64,000 nucleotides of DNA from Aliarcobacter cryaerophilus ATCC 43158 (GCF_003660105.1 NZ_CP032823.1:62001-126000), one strand, 5' to 3'. Positions 13,313 through 22,703 are shown, numbered from the stretch's first letter. Notes: generated by a model not told the origin, from the sequence alone. Program-made: numbers and translations.

Positions 13313-13434
13313 TGCTTTTAGTTCCTCTTTATATTATATAAATTATAAATCATATTATGAATTATTAAAATAAACTAGAAAAAAATAAAATTTATGCTAC
13401 TATTATAAACTTATAGAAAAAGGCAAATAAAATA

Positions 13435-14319
13435 ATGACAAAATGTGGTTATGTTTCAGTTATTGGTCGTCCAAATGCAGGTAAAAGTTCACTTTTAAAC
13501 TGGCTTGTTGGTGAAAAGATTGCTATGGTTTCACACAAGGCTAATGCAACGAGAAGAAGATCAAATATCATTGTAATGCACGAAGATGACCAAATTGTAT
13601 TTGTGGATACACCAGGAATTCATGAAACAGAAAAACTTCTTAATCAATTTATGCTAGATGAAGCTTTAAAAGCTATGGGAGATTGTGATTTAATACTTTT
13701 TTTAGCTCCTGTGACTGATAGTTTGAAATATTATGAAGATTTTTTAGAAAAAAATAAAAAGAATACAAAACATATTTTGCTTCTTACAAAAATAGATTTT
13801 GTGAACAATGACGAATTGATGATAAAATTAAAAGAATATGAAAAATATCAAGAAAAATATGAAGCAATGATACCAATATCTATAAAAAAAGCTACAAAAA
13901 AATCTGATATTTTAGATGTTGTAGTTAAGTATTTACCAGAGCATCCATATTTATTTGATCCTGAAATTATGACAACTGAGCATTTGAGAGATTTGTACAA
14001 AGAATTTATTAGAGAGTCTATTTTTGAAAATATTAGTGATGAGATACCTTATGAAGCTGATGTAATGATAAACAAGATAGAAGAGAAACCAAATGTTGAT
14101 GTTATTAGAGCTACTATAATTGTTCAAAAAGATAGCCAAAAAGGTATGATTATTGGACAAAAAGCTACCGCTATTAAAAGAATAGGAAAAGCTGCAAGAA
14201 TTAAGATAGAAAAACTTAGTGGTAAAAAATGTTTTCTTGAGCTATTTGTTAGTGTAAAGAAAAATTGGACTAAGAATAAAGATGCATTGAAATCTATGGG
14301 TTATGATATGGATATCTAG
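13435..14319 (+). CDS. era: GTPase Era
   Basis: 294 residues. Era binds the 3' end of 16S rRNA and helps mature the 30S subunit. The G-domain has G1 GRPNAGKS (11-18), G3 DTPG (58-61) and G4 TKID (118-121); the G2 region reads SHKANATR in place of the more common HKPQTTR. The C-terminal KH domain contains GMIIGQKATAIKRIGKAARIKIEK with the GxxG RNA-binding loop. Located directly after rRNA operon A and 38 bp before a competence-type operon. Confidence 0.96.
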   Translation: MTKCGYVSVIGRPNAGKSSLLNWLVGEKIAMVSHKANATRRRSNIIVMHEDDQIVFVDTPGIHETEKLLNQFMLDEALKAMGDCDLILFLAPVTDSLKYYEDFLEKNKKNTKHILLLTKIDFVNNDELMIKLKEYEKYQEKYEAMIPISIKKATKKSDILDVVVKYLPEHPYLFDPEIMTTEHLRDLYKEFIRESIFENISDEIPYEADVMINKIEEKPNVDVIRATIIVQKDSQKGMIIGQKATAIKRIGKAARIKIEKLSGKKCFLELFVSVKKNWTKNKDALKSMGYDMDI

Positions 14320-14357
14320 TTTTAAACTGTTTTGAAATCTATTTTTTAGGGGAAAAT

Positions 14358-15251
14358 ATGGTTTTATTTGCTAATAGTAATGATATTATCGTTGTTGATA
14401 TTGAAGTTACTGAAAAAATAGATGATAGATATTTAAAAAGTTTTGTCTTTTCAAACTTAAAATTAAAAAATATATCTTTAGAAAATAGTAATAAATTGTA
14501 TGTAAACTATCTTGAATATGCAAAAGAGTATCAAGTATTTGTAGTAAATTCACAATTTAGTTTTTTTGATTTTGAAGTATTTTATAGTTACTATGAAAAT
14601 AGAGATTTTAGAGGCTTTGAACTTTTAATTTGTAGTAATTTTTTTCTAATTTTCAAAGATAAGAGATTTTTTTATTATCAAAAAATAAATCAAGATTTAA
14701 ACCAAGATGATTTTGTAAAATTTTTAAATAAAAAATTTAATATTAATATTTCTAGTATAAAAATATTTTCAAAAGATGAATTTGAGAAGTTAAAAAAAGA
14801 TTTTATTAATAAAAATCAAAACAATAATCATCATAAAAATATTAATAAAGATGGACTTAAATATATTGATTTAAAAGCTAATTTTTCATTTTATATCTAT
14901 ATTTTTTACCTTTTATCTGTTTTATTTTTTGGATACTATTTTTACAATACCTACTTTAATATTGTTGAGAAAAAAGAAGAAATTATAGATTTTGAAGCAA
15001 TAAAATCTAAAATTGCCTTTAATAGTTTTGAAGAAAATTTTTATGTAATATCAAAAAATATTGATAAAAATAGATTAGTTCTTAATTCTTTTGATTATAG
15101 ACATGATACGGCAAAAATTGTTGTAAGCTCTTCAAATAAGCAAAATATTGATAAATTTTTAGAAAGTTGTGACAATGTAATATCATCTTCTACTCACTTT
15201 ATAGAAGAGAGTAAAATCTTTGAGGCTACAATTGATGTTGGCAAACTTTAA
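14358..15251 (+). CDS. GspL-like bitopic membrane protein of a Cts/T2SS-type apparatus
   Basis: 297 residues, no clear catalytic motif. A roughly 170-residue Asn/Lys-rich cytoplasmic part, one membrane helix (about 178-200, FYIYIFYLLSVLFFGYYFY), then a periplasmic part of about 95 residues whose final beta-alpha-beta pattern (VLNSFDYRHDTAKIVVSS... to FEATIDVGKL) is like the ferredoxin-like domain of GspL/PilN. The layout GspL-like, GspM-like, ATPase, GspF parallels the Campylobacter jejuni transformation cluster (ctsP/ctsX upstream of ctsE and ctsF). A ribosome site GGGGAA precedes the ATG. Function is inferred from architecture and context, not from close similarity. Confidence 0.5.
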   Translation: MVLFANSNDIIVVDIEVTEKIDDRYLKSFVFSNLKLKNISLENSNKLYVNYLEYAKEYQVFVVNSQFSFFDFEVFYSYYENRDFRGFELLICSNFFLIFKDKRFFYYQKINQDLNQDDFVKFLNKKFNINISSIKIFSKDEFEKLKKDFINKNQNNNHHKNINKDGLKYIDLKANFSFYIYIFYLLSVLFFGYYFYNTYFNIVEKKEEIIDFEAIKSKIAFNSFEENFYVISKNIDKNRLVLNSFDYRHDTAKIVVSSSNKQNIDKFLESCDNVISSSTHFIEESKIFEATIDVGKL

Positions 15252-15948
15252 AAATAGTTTTGAAAATAGCTCTTTAAAAACAAAAATAGAGCTTTATTTG
15301 CTACCCCTTCTTTGTTTATTCTTATTATATTTACTATTTTATGATGAAAAAATTGTAGAACATCAAAATAATCAAAATATTGAGTTGTTAAATATAGAAA
15401 ATAAAAAATTCACAGATTCTGTTTTGGAACTGTCAAATAAAATTGAAGATATTGCAAAAAATGAAAATTTGCTTGTTCAAAAAACTCAAAGCTCAAAAGA
15501 TGAAATTATAATCCAATTAAAAGGGAAAAAAGATGATTTATTGAATTTTTTGGAAAAAGTTGAAGAAATAAATAGTTTTACAAAAATTGTTTTTTTGAGT
15601 TTGAAAAAGCTTGAAAATGAGCTTTATTTAATAGATTTAAGAGTTGATATATCAAAATATTATTTAAAAAATAAAAAAGTTAAAGATATAATAAATATAG
15701 AGCAAGAAGAGATAAATGAAACAAAAGGCGATGAACATAAAGAAGAAATTATTGTAAGACCAGATTTTAAAATAAATGCAATTGTAGGCAATAATACTTT
15801 TATAAATGATACTTGGTTTGAATTAAATGATGATGTTTTAGAATATAAGATAGAAACTATTGCTAATGATTATGTGATATTGAAAAAGGATAAAGATATT
15901 ATAAAATTGGAGGTAAATAGTAATGAGTATTTTAAAAACGAAAATTGA
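15235..15948 (+). CDS. GspM/PilO-like membrane protein of a Cts/T2SS-type apparatus
   Basis: About 237 residues from the ATG at 15235; a TTG at 15220 in the same frame is possible. An N-terminal anchor IELYLLPLLCLFLLYLLFY is followed by a coiled-coil segment (about 45-75) and a ferredoxin-like region with IIIQLKGKKDDLLNFLEKVEEI, the layout of GspM/PilO. The C-terminal third looks like a small beta domain. It overlaps the preceding gene by 17 bp and the ATPase gene by 26 bp, so all three are translationally coupled. Role inferred from architecture and position. Confidence 0.5.
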   Translation: MLANFKNSFENSSLKTKIELYLLPLLCLFLLYLLFYDEKIVEHQNNQNIELLNIENKKFTDSVLELSNKIEDIAKNENLLVQKTQSSKDEIIIQLKGKKDDLLNFLEKVEEINSFTKIVFLSLKKLENELYLIDLRVDISKYYLKNKKVKDIINIEQEEINETKGDEHKEEIIVRPDFKINAIVGNNTFINDTWFELNDDVLEYKIETIANDYVILKKDKDIIKLEVNSNEYFKNEN

Positions 15949-16483
15949 TTACACTTTATTTGAAAAATATGACAAAGAGTATTTTATAAAAAATAAAATT
16001 GTACCAATATATGAAGATAGTATTAGTTTAAAAATAGCTATTTGCTCGAGTTCAACAATAGATAATATAAAAGATGATTTTGTAAAAATTATAAATTTTG
16101 TAGAAGAAAAAGAGAGTGATATTCTTTTTATTTTGGCAAATATTGAAAAAAGAGTGATACTGCATAAATCCGCACAAAAATCTATATCTTCAAATGATGA
16201 GGAAAAATTTACATCATATTTTTTGGATGAGCTAATACTTTACTCAATTGAGCAAAGAGCAAGTGATATTCACATTGAAAAGTACCAAGATTTGTGTTTG
16301 TTTAAATTTAGAGTTGATGGAAGATTAAGAATTTTTTTTAGTTTTGATAGTGAGCTATTTAGAGTTTTTTCATCTTTTGTAAAACTAATTTCAAATCTTG
16401 ATATGACACAAATTCGTTTGGCATTAGATGGAAGATTTTCAAGAAATATTAATGATAAAAAGTATGATTTTAGGCTTTCAACA
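15923..16483 (+). pseudogene. ctsE: ctsE/gspE-like secretion ATPase, 5' part (interrupted)
   Basis: Codes for the N-terminal part of a GspE/PilB-type ATPase: the N1-like start, then RASDIHIEKYQDLCLFKFRVDGRLR, the conserved region before the nucleotide site, and a final RLST. The frame then runs into island DNA and stops at 16490-16492. The Walker A box and everything after it lie 14 kb away at 30435, so this fragment cannot hydrolyse ATP. A strong ribosome site GGAGG at 15909-15913 precedes the ATG. The name follows the Campylobacter transformation system because of the neighbouring genes; a general type II secretion/type IV pilus role cannot be excluded. Confidence 0.85.
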
Positions 16484-16498
16484 AGTAACTAATTTTTT

Positions 16499-16813
16499 TT
16501 AAAAAGTATAATAAATAAGTATTAATAATTTTTTATCTTTATATGTTAGTAAAACAGCACATATCGCTATAAATGATGCAAAACATAAAAATACTATTGG
16601 CTTTTTCTCGATGTAGTCTATTAATGTTATGCATAGAATAGCAGAAAGAAAACTATGTGCCATTATTTCAGCATTTACAAATGAATCTTTTTCTGTACTT
16701 ATATCCTCTTTTAATAATATTATCGCAGCGAATAAAATTAAAATTATAAACAGTTTTACACCTATTTCAAAGAAACCAACATTAATTAGAAAAATAGAGT
16801 TAGCTTCATCCAT
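16499..16813 (-). CDS. Possible small membrane protein overlapping the HEPN gene
   Basis: A 104-residue frame on the opposite strand with three clean hydrophobic helices (about 18-36, 48-66 and 72-90). It shares the CATG at 16811-16814 with the internal ATG of the HEPN frame. It could be a real divergent gene if the HEPN protein starts at 16812, or just the hydrophobic shadow of the longer HEPN frame. No good ribosome site is visible. I favour shadow but cannot decide. Confidence 0.25.
   Translation of the reverse strand: MDEANSIFLINVGFFEIGVKLFIILILFAAIILLKEDISTEKDSFVNAEIMAHSFLSAILCITLIDYIEKKPIVFLCFASFIAICAVLLTYKDKKLLILIYYTF
16502..16512 (+). repeat. Island left-end repeat
   Basis: AAAAGTATAAT, inverted relative to three copies near the right end. 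The local similarity extends to AAAAAGTATAATAAAT followed 4 bp later by ATTAATAA, both also found (inverted) at 30325-30353. Confidence 0.5.
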
Positions 16814-17237
16814 GTTGACAACATCTATTTACGAAGATTCACTTTCTAGTAAAATAATACTATCAATGACAGTTATTGAGGTTTTGTCAGAAAAGATAAG
16901 TCGAGATGATGAAGAGTTAAGAGCTATAGATTTTTTAGTAATGTCAATGAATGAATCAAGTGATTTTGATTCAAAGGTAAAAGTTTCGTTGATAAGAACC
17001 CTAGACTCCATGAGGTTTCAATCTATTGGTAAAAGCTGTAAATACCTAGTGAAAAGTTTGCTAGGTAAAAAAGATTCTGAACTTTTTTATAGGCTTTATG
17101 ATTATAGGTCACAGCTAGTCCATGCGGGATCATTGAAAAATGATCACGAAAAAATGTATAAAATATATAATGACTCGTTCGGTTTGGCAAAAAGACTACT
17201 ATCAGAATATATAAAACGATTAAGTGAGACTTCATAA
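16629..17237 (+). CDS. Apea-like HEPN domain protein (start uncertain)
   Basis: Up to 202 residues. From about residue 52 onward the sequence (RKIELASSMLTTSIYEDS... SKIILSMTVIEVLSEK) and especially FYRLYDYRSQLVHAGSL match Apea-like HEPN domains. The R-x4-H of RSQLVH (codons near 17105-17122) is the HEPN ribonuclease motif. Such proteins occur as toxins, abortive-infection factors or RNA-binding modules. The first 50 residues look unlike the domain, and an in-frame ATG lies at 16812, so the gene may be shorter or 5'-truncated by rearrangement at the island edge. It is the outermost gene on the left side of the island. Confidence 0.5.
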   Translation: MHRIAERKLCAIISAFTNESFSVLISSFNNIIAANKIKIINSFTPISKKPTLIRKIELASSMLTTSIYEDSLSSKIILSMTVIEVLSEKISRDDEELRAIDFLVMSMNESSDFDSKVKVSLIRTLDSMRFQSIGKSCKYLVKSLLGKKDSELFYRLYDYRSQLVHAGSLKNDHEKMYKIYNDSFGLAKRLLSEYIKRLSETS

Positions 17238-17259
17238 TCTTGCAAATATTCTTACTTTT

Positions 17260-17292
17260 GGAACAGATTCTAGTAACAGAAAGACTGTTCCA
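17260..17292. repeat. Perfect 9 bp inverted repeat downstream of the HEPN gene
   Basis: TTGGAACAG and CTGTTCCAA separated by 15 bp, about 20 bp after the HEPN stop. No T-run follows directly, so it is a weak terminator candidate or a binding site. A second imperfect repeat (GTTCAACA ... TGTTGTGGAAC) lies just beyond at 17315-17340. Confidence 0.4.
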
Positions 17293-17454
17293 AATAGAGT
17301 TGAAATTTGGAGCATGTTCAACAAGGTACATGTTGTGGAACTTATTATTTTAACTTAGATACTTTTAAATTCTGAGTATGAATTTTAGTTACCTCTACAA
17401 TGTATCCTTTTTCTATTGTAAAATATTTAATCTATATAAAACTTACAAAAAGAG

Positions 17455-17871
17455 TTAAAAAGTATTTAATTCTTCTTGCAGTTCTTTTATTTCTTTCTTA
17501 TCTTCTGTCATTTTAGATTCATATTTTTTTATCTTATCTGTTTTATTATCTGTTTTATTATCTGTTACTGCTTTTTCATAATCTTCTAAATGTTCGGCTA
17601 GGTCTTCTTTTTTATCATTAATTTTATCTTTTAAATCTTTGATTAATTTATCATTAGTACAGTATTTGCGAACTTTATCTAATGCAGTTTCTAAACCATC
17701 TACTTTAGAAATAATATTCATTTTTTTTGCTGATTCTAACTCTTTTTCAAGTTTACAAATTTTCTTTTCACAGCCAATTAACTCATCACAATTCACTAAA
17801 GAATTTGCTTGAATATTAGCACCTATTAATAACAATCCAATAACTTGAACTTTTAACATTTTTTTTAACAT
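17455..17871 (-). CDS. DUF1090 (YqjC-like) secreted protein
   Basis: 138 residues. A signal peptide (residues 1-22, MLKKMLKVQVIGLLLIGANIQA) is followed by the DUF1090 pattern: CEKKICKLEKELESAKK, then KVDGLETALDKVRKYCTN, then a long charged coiled coil (about 78-138) interrupted by a short TDNKTDNKTDK repeat. DUF1090 proteins are small periplasmic proteins of unknown function. The two cysteine pairs typical of the family are kept. It sits alone on the minus strand within the island, with about 215 bp on either side. Confidence 0.75.
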   Translation of the reverse strand: MLKKMLKVQVIGLLLIGANIQANSLVNCDELIGCEKKICKLEKELESAKKMNIISKVDGLETALDKVRKYCTNDKLIKDLKDKINDKKEDLAEHLEDYEKAVTDNKTDNKTDKIKKYESKMTEDKKEIKELQEELNTF

Positions 17872-18101
17872 AAATAAATCCTTTTAAAATAAATATAGAG
17901 TTTAATTGATAATTATATCTTTTTTTAATTAAGACTGATGGCATTATAAGCTTTTTAGTACAGGTTGTTGAACTTGTTTTATAACTCATCTTTATAACAA
18001 GTTTTTATTGACATTACCTTTAATATAACTCTGACTCTTTTAGATAAATCATAATTTTCATATCAATTCTGAATTATTTAGAGATAATTAAGTTGGATAT
18101 T

Positions 18102-21100
18102 TTAGTTAATATTTTCATTTAATTCCTCATAACTTAAAAAATCTACTTCATTTATAAAATTCCGATTTTCATCAAAATTCATAGGAACTATATTTGAAAA
18201 AACAACTAAAGCTTTAAGTTCAAATTCATTATCAAATTTAACAAATTTTTTAACCCCTTCTAAATCTTTTTTTAATTCTTCATATCGTAAATGATGTTTA
18301 TATAACCTATCTTTTTTTTCTTTACCATTGATCTGTCTAATTTGACCTTTAAATTCATAAAGTTGTCTAGCTATTTCACTTTGAGTTTTTGCCATTTCCA
18401 AGTCTTTACACTCAATAGCATACACAATATTTTTTTCTTTACTCCAAGCAAAAACATCAATATCTCCAAAATCCTCAACCATTTTTTTATTAAAAATTTC
18501 TGCAAGTTTAATTTCTTCTCTTGCGTTAAAACCTAATTCAATAAATTTATCTTTAACTTTTGTATTAAAGGAAAGCCCTTTTTCTTTAACTAAATTTCCG
18601 ATCCATTTTTGCATTTTCTTTGATTGAAATTGATTAGCCTCTAAATGTCCTTCATATATATTTCTAATTAAATTAAAATATCCTCTTCTTACTAATTCTG
18701 GTGAAATTATTAATGTACCTTCAAATGAATCAATTTCAATAATTGGCTTCATAATAATTGAATATCTTCTCCTAAATTTCCAAGGTTCCCAATCACTTTT
18801 TTTATAAGGTTCTGGAATAGAAGTCCAATCTCTTCTTGTGTGAATAATTAAAGAATCTAATACTTTAGAAAAAATCTCTTTTTTATCTACATCAAATTTT
18901 TCAATTAATTCATTATAAGTTATACTGTAAACTAATTCATTAATTTTTAAACCATAATCTTCTAAAAAATCTAAAAATAATCTTGCATCATCAATTGTAT
19001 AGTTAAACTCGTCTATATAAGCTTCCATAAAACCTTTTTCAAATAAATGATTTGTTTTTTTGGTATACTCTTTCTCTTTAAACTTTTCACTATATTTAGT
19101 TGACTCATAATCTAAAATCTTTTGATTGGTTATGTAACCAAATTTATTCATAATCATTTCATAAAAGGATTGTTCAAATAAAATATCACCAAAACTAGAA
19201 ATAACTATTCTAGGGATAATTGCTTCGTACTTTATTGATTCTGACAAACCACCAATTAAATGCATAAAAGAAGCAAGATTTAATAGCTCTTGAATATCTA
19301 ATTTAGATACACTTTTACCACAATTAACTGAACACTCACATATAGCCATTTCAATAACTAGCCTTGAAGATAAAGAAGTAGCATTGTATTCGCTAATTTT
19401 TTTTATTGCCACTTTATACAAATTATCTTTATCTTCCTGCAGTGCTAAATTTGATTTAAAAGTAATTCCCCAAATGTCTTTTTCTTTATCACTGTACTCA
19501 TAGTTAATCAATAATTCCTTGATTAATTCTTCTCTTTCGATAGTTTTTAAATTAGATTGTATTTTATTCCAAACAACTTCCATTAAATTATTTAAATATT
19601 TAGTGCATTCATCTATGCCTTCAACTATATTACCTTCTTCTCTTTTTCTACAACTCCAACCCAAATTTAATTTTATAATTTGTTCATCAATTTGATGTAT
19701 GGAAATTGGTTTTTCTTCAGAAATATTAAAGTGTTCTCTATATTTATGTGCTTTAAGAAAATGGAATAATCTTGCATCTTCATTTATAAATATTTCTTTT
19801 AATAAAATATCAATACTTTTCTGCTCTAAGCATAAATAGTTGAAAAATGCATTTATCATTGATTGTTCAGAATAATTTTCTTCGAACATAAAACCTTTTA
19901 GCATATTAATATTAAATTTTGTATCTAAAATAGAATTATTATATGTATTATTAAATGAATTAAATATATCTATTTTGTCTATGTTTTTTTCTAAAGTAGA
20001 TATATCTTCGATCAAGGAATATTTTATATTCCACATTTTTAAAGCTTTATCAAGTTTAATACTATATTTATCTAAAATAGACATCATTTTAGAAAACCAA
20101 GTGATTAAAGCATCAAATAATTTAAATTGTAATGTAAAATCATACTTACTATCTATAGTTTGCGTTAGCCATATTTCGTAACCATAATTAATATAAATAG
20201 CAATAAAAGTTTTTTGATCAAACTTTTCTGGAATATAAAGATTATATTTAATATTTGTAGAAAATAATGAATCTGCAAATCCTTTTCTCACTATTATAGT
20301 TTTATCATCAATAGTTTTAACTTCTCTATAATCTGTATCTAATGCAACTTTTTCTCTTATATAAGCATTGTAATCACTTCCAATTGTTATCATAGTAAAT
20401 GGTTGTGTGCTTACTTCTTCATCAAAAGACTCATTTACAAAAATTGAATAATTATTATCTTTTACAAATCCATAAAGATTTAAAAAGCCATTAAAATTTA
20501 ATATTTGAGTACCATCTTTTTTTAATTTATACTGTGCATCAACTATTCTCCAAATTAGATTAGGAGAACAATCTAAATCATTACTAATTGTGATTAAATC
20601 ATGATTACTAATTGATTCACAAAACCAACTATCATCAGTCATAAATTTTGATGCTAATATAAAACCTCTACCTACACCACAAGGGACAATAAAACTACAA
20701 CCTTTATTATGTATATCTTTACCTAGTATATTCTTTTTTGCACTTTCTATTCTACTATCAATAAAGTCTGAAACTCGATATTTTTCGTCTTGAACAAAAC
20801 CTTCAAACCAATTATCTTCAATATTCTCCAAAGTATCAAGAACAAAAATAAAATGAAAAAAGTGATTTTTATCAAATTGAAGTATATTCTCTGAAAACTT
20901 GAAAGAAGATATACCTTCTTTAGAATAAAATTTTATTGGTGATCCATCAAATTTCCCAAATATCCTAGTTTTATATAGTTCTTCTGATAATGTTTGAGCA
21001 TATTGTTGTATAAATAAATCTTTTTTATTATGACTATCAAAAAATTCAATTACAATTCTTCTAATGCTAGCTGTTATAGCCGTAGGTAGTAAAAGAATGA

Positions 21101-21752
21101 CTTCCTCTTTTAAAATATAAAAAGGATTTCTTTCTAAAATAGAATTCCCCAATGACTCATCAAAAAGTGTATCAAAATTATTTACTTGAAGCAAAGGTAA
21201 ATTAAAATTGGTATTAGTTATTTTAACATTGTTGATTAATTCTTGTAAATCTCTTAAATCTTCATTTTCTAATGTCTCAATAGGACTTATATTTAATAAT
21301 TCGTTGCATATTATGGCATTTTTCTCAATAATAAAATTTGAGACTTCTAATATAGATTTAATTTGCTTTTTTATTTCTAAAAAAAAGTCTTCATTAGGTA
21401 AATTTTCTAAAAATTTGAGTATTATTTGTGTACTATGAATACCTCCTTCCCATAATCCAGATTGTACTTTATAACTTTTGTTATCAAACCAAAGCTTTGA
21501 TACAAATATATCTTCAACGGGATCTTCCATCATTGACACACTACTCTGAATTTCATTATAAATACTTTTTATAAATTTACTTGTAGGAGTTTGATTACCT
21601 TTACAAAAAGATAGGCAATATTTAATAATCATTTCAAGTGTATATTGATGGTAATGGTATGTAGGATTTAACAATAAGGATGAAAAAACTGATGCTGTTT
21701 TAATAGGATCGTATATCTTTAATTGCTCTTTTAAATTATTATAATTATCCAC
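18102..21752 (-). CDS. Large protein with C-terminal PD-(D/E)xK nuclease motif, candidate defence effector
   Basis: 1216 residues if started at the GTG at 21752, which has GAGGA 7 bp upstream; a TTG at 21770 would give 1222. I do not recognise residues 1 to about 1060: no membrane helices, mainly mixed helical composition, with a beta-rich stretch around 330-540. The last 120 residues contain GDIDVFAW (Asp near residue 1097) and, 18 residues later, IECKDLEMAKTQSEIA, the D...(E)xK core of PD-(D/E)xK nucleases such as Mrr/NERD-type restriction proteins. Stand-alone proteins of this size and layout in mobile islands are often anti-phage effectors. That is inference; no partner gene is obviously fused to it. 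Confidence 0.65.
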   Translation of the reverse strand: MDNYNNLKEQLKIYDPIKTASVFSSLLLNPTYHYHQYTLEMIIKYCLSFCKGNQTPTSKFIKSIYNEIQSSVSMMEDPVEDIFVSKLWFDNKSYKVQSGLWEGGIHSTQIILKFLENLPNEDFFLEIKKQIKSILEVSNFIIEKNAIICNELLNISPIETLENEDLRDLQELINNVKITNTNFNLPLLQVNNFDTLFDESLGNSILERNPFYILKEEVILLLPTAITASIRRIVIEFFDSHNKKDLFIQQYAQTLSEELYKTRIFGKFDGSPIKFYSKEGISSFKFSENILQFDKNHFFHFIFVLDTLENIEDNWFEGFVQDEKYRVSDFIDSRIESAKKNILGKDIHNKGCSFIVPCGVGRGFILASKFMTDDSWFCESISNHDLITISNDLDCSPNLIWRIVDAQYKLKKDGTQILNFNGFLNLYGFVKDNNYSIFVNESFDEEVSTQPFTMITIGSDYNAYIREKVALDTDYREVKTIDDKTIIVRKGFADSLFSTNIKYNLYIPEKFDQKTFIAIYINYGYEIWLTQTIDSKYDFTLQFKLFDALITWFSKMMSILDKYSIKLDKALKMWNIKYSLIEDISTLEKNIDKIDIFNSFNNTYNNSILDTKFNINMLKGFMFEENYSEQSMINAFFNYLCLEQKSIDILLKEIFINEDARLFHFLKAHKYREHFNISEEKPISIHQIDEQIIKLNLGWSCRKREEGNIVEGIDECTKYLNNLMEVVWNKIQSNLKTIEREELIKELLINYEYSDKEKDIWGITFKSNLALQEDKDNLYKVAIKKISEYNATSLSSRLVIEMAICECSVNCGKSVSKLDIQELLNLASFMHLIGGLSESIKYEAIIPRIVISSFGDILFEQSFYEMIMNKFGYITNQKILDYESTKYSEKFKEKEYTKKTNHLFEKGFMEAYIDEFNYTIDDARLFLDFLEDYGLKINELVYSITYNELIEKFDVDKKEIFSKVLDSLIIHTRRDWTSIPEPYKKSDWEPWKFRRRYSIIMKPIIEIDSFEGTLIISPELVRRGYFNLIRNIYEGHLEANQFQSKKMQKWIGNLVKEKGLSFNTKVKDKFIELGFNAREEIKLAEIFNKKMVEDFGDIDVFAWSKEKNIVYAIECKDLEMAKTQSEIARQLYEFKGQIRQINGKEKKDRLYKHHLRYEELKKDLEGVKKFVKFDNEFELKALVVFSNIVPMNFDENRNFINEVDFLSYEELNENIN

Positions 21753-22283
21753 AATTACTTCCTCGATCAATTATATTTAAATGATTTGTCAACATAATTT
21801 TAAATTATCGTTTTGTTTTAAACAAATTGATGACAATTTATAATTTTAAACCACTATAGAAAAAATATTATACTACATCATAATAATTTTTTTGTTTACT
21901 CCTATAGTACCAAACGAATTATAAAATTATGAGATAAACTTTCTAATAAATATTAGTTCTACAAATTTTCTATACACGTTACTCATCATAATATATTTAA
22001 CGTTTTGCAAGTTTATTACCTATCATCTTAATATACATAAAAAATATATTATAAAAATAAGATTTATTTAAAATGTATTTCAATTTTCAATATTTTTCAT
22101 AGTAATATTTACAAAAAATACCTTATTTAAAGTGTTTATAGGCATTTTTAAATACTACTCTTTTTGTGCATGTTATTTGTTGATTTTATGGTGTTTTATA
22201 TATAATGTATATTCAATAAATAGTTATATACTGATCTGTCAATAAAAAATAGGACACAAAATCCTAAATAGTTTATTCCTCAA

Positions 22284-22379
22284 CCTCTAGGTTATGGAAC
22301 ATGTAGCATATTAATGCATTTTTCATGTTCCTAAAAGTGTTTAAAAAGTAAAAAATGCAAAGTTCCATAAACCTTAAGG
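22284..22379. repeat. Nested inverted repeats, possible structured RNA or regulatory site
   Basis: CCTCTAGG-TTATGGAAC (22284-22300) and GTTCCATAAACCTTAAGG (22362-22379) form an imperfect 17-18 bp inverted repeat. Inside, GGAACATG (22296-22303) can instead pair with CATGTTCC (22324-22331). The two pairings are mutually exclusive. Confidence 0.4.
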
Positions 22380-22435
22380 TATTATGGAATAGAAAAGTAA
22401 GCTTATAAATCTAATTAAAATATAAAGTTTGTTTT

Positions 22436-22550
22436 TTATCTAATTAAACATTTTTTCAAATCTTCATCAGTAGGTCTAATATATCTCATAGTGGTTTCAA
22501 TATCACTATGACCTATAAATTATTTAAAAGGTAAATTTTTATTAATACAT
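22436..22550 (-). pseudogene. Remnant of a tyrosine recombinase (integrase)
   Basis: Minus-strand codons spell IGHSDIETTMRYIRPTDEDL then KKCLIR and a stop at 22436: the GH-x-x-x-x-T-x-x-Y box of a phage-type/Xer-like integrase with its catalytic Tyr. Upstream the frame is broken by a TAA just before F-IGHSD, with NKNLPFK recognisable before it. Nothing of the N-terminal part remains. It looks like the last piece of an older integrase. Confidence 0.7.
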
Positions 22551-22703
22551 AACAGTAGTTTTAAACTCTATCTTCACTCTTAGAATGAAGCACTAAAACA
22601 AAGTCTACAAATAACATATCCTAAAATAGGTGAAGTTATTTTAATTCATGAAGTAAAACTAAGTGGTGGAATATGAATGAATAGAATAAAATGTTAGCAA
22701 TTA

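Larger units (their letters stand above)
21753..22703. other. 950 bp gap without intact genes; debris and repeats
   Basis: Very AT-rich. 21771-22200 shows no coding potential. A promoter-like TTGTTG ... TATAAT (18 bp spacer) lies near 22170-22205 reading rightward. Then come the inverted repeats at 22284-22379, the integrase remnant at 22436-22550, and, on the plus strand near 22588-22677, a short open stretch ending KIGEVILIHEVKLSGGI whose origin I do not recognise. Confidence 0.6.

Noticed and set aside
15720-16200. Possible separate regulatory ATPase-like gene between GspM-like protein and the island
   Set aside because: It is simply the N-terminal part of the interrupted ctsE-like gene.
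17520-17580. Repeated TCTGTTTTATTA units as a CRISPR or tandem repeat array
   Set aside because: They encode a TDNK-type repeat within the DUF1090 coiled coil; only three short copies and no spacers. No CRISPR array was seen anywhere in the window.
18342-21438. Several plus-strand frames within the large nuclease-tailed gene
   Set aside because: Short antisense shadows of one long, well-supported frame.
22240-22270. Insertion-sequence end suggested by AATAGGACAC
   Set aside because: No matching inverted end or transposase nearby; too short to support.
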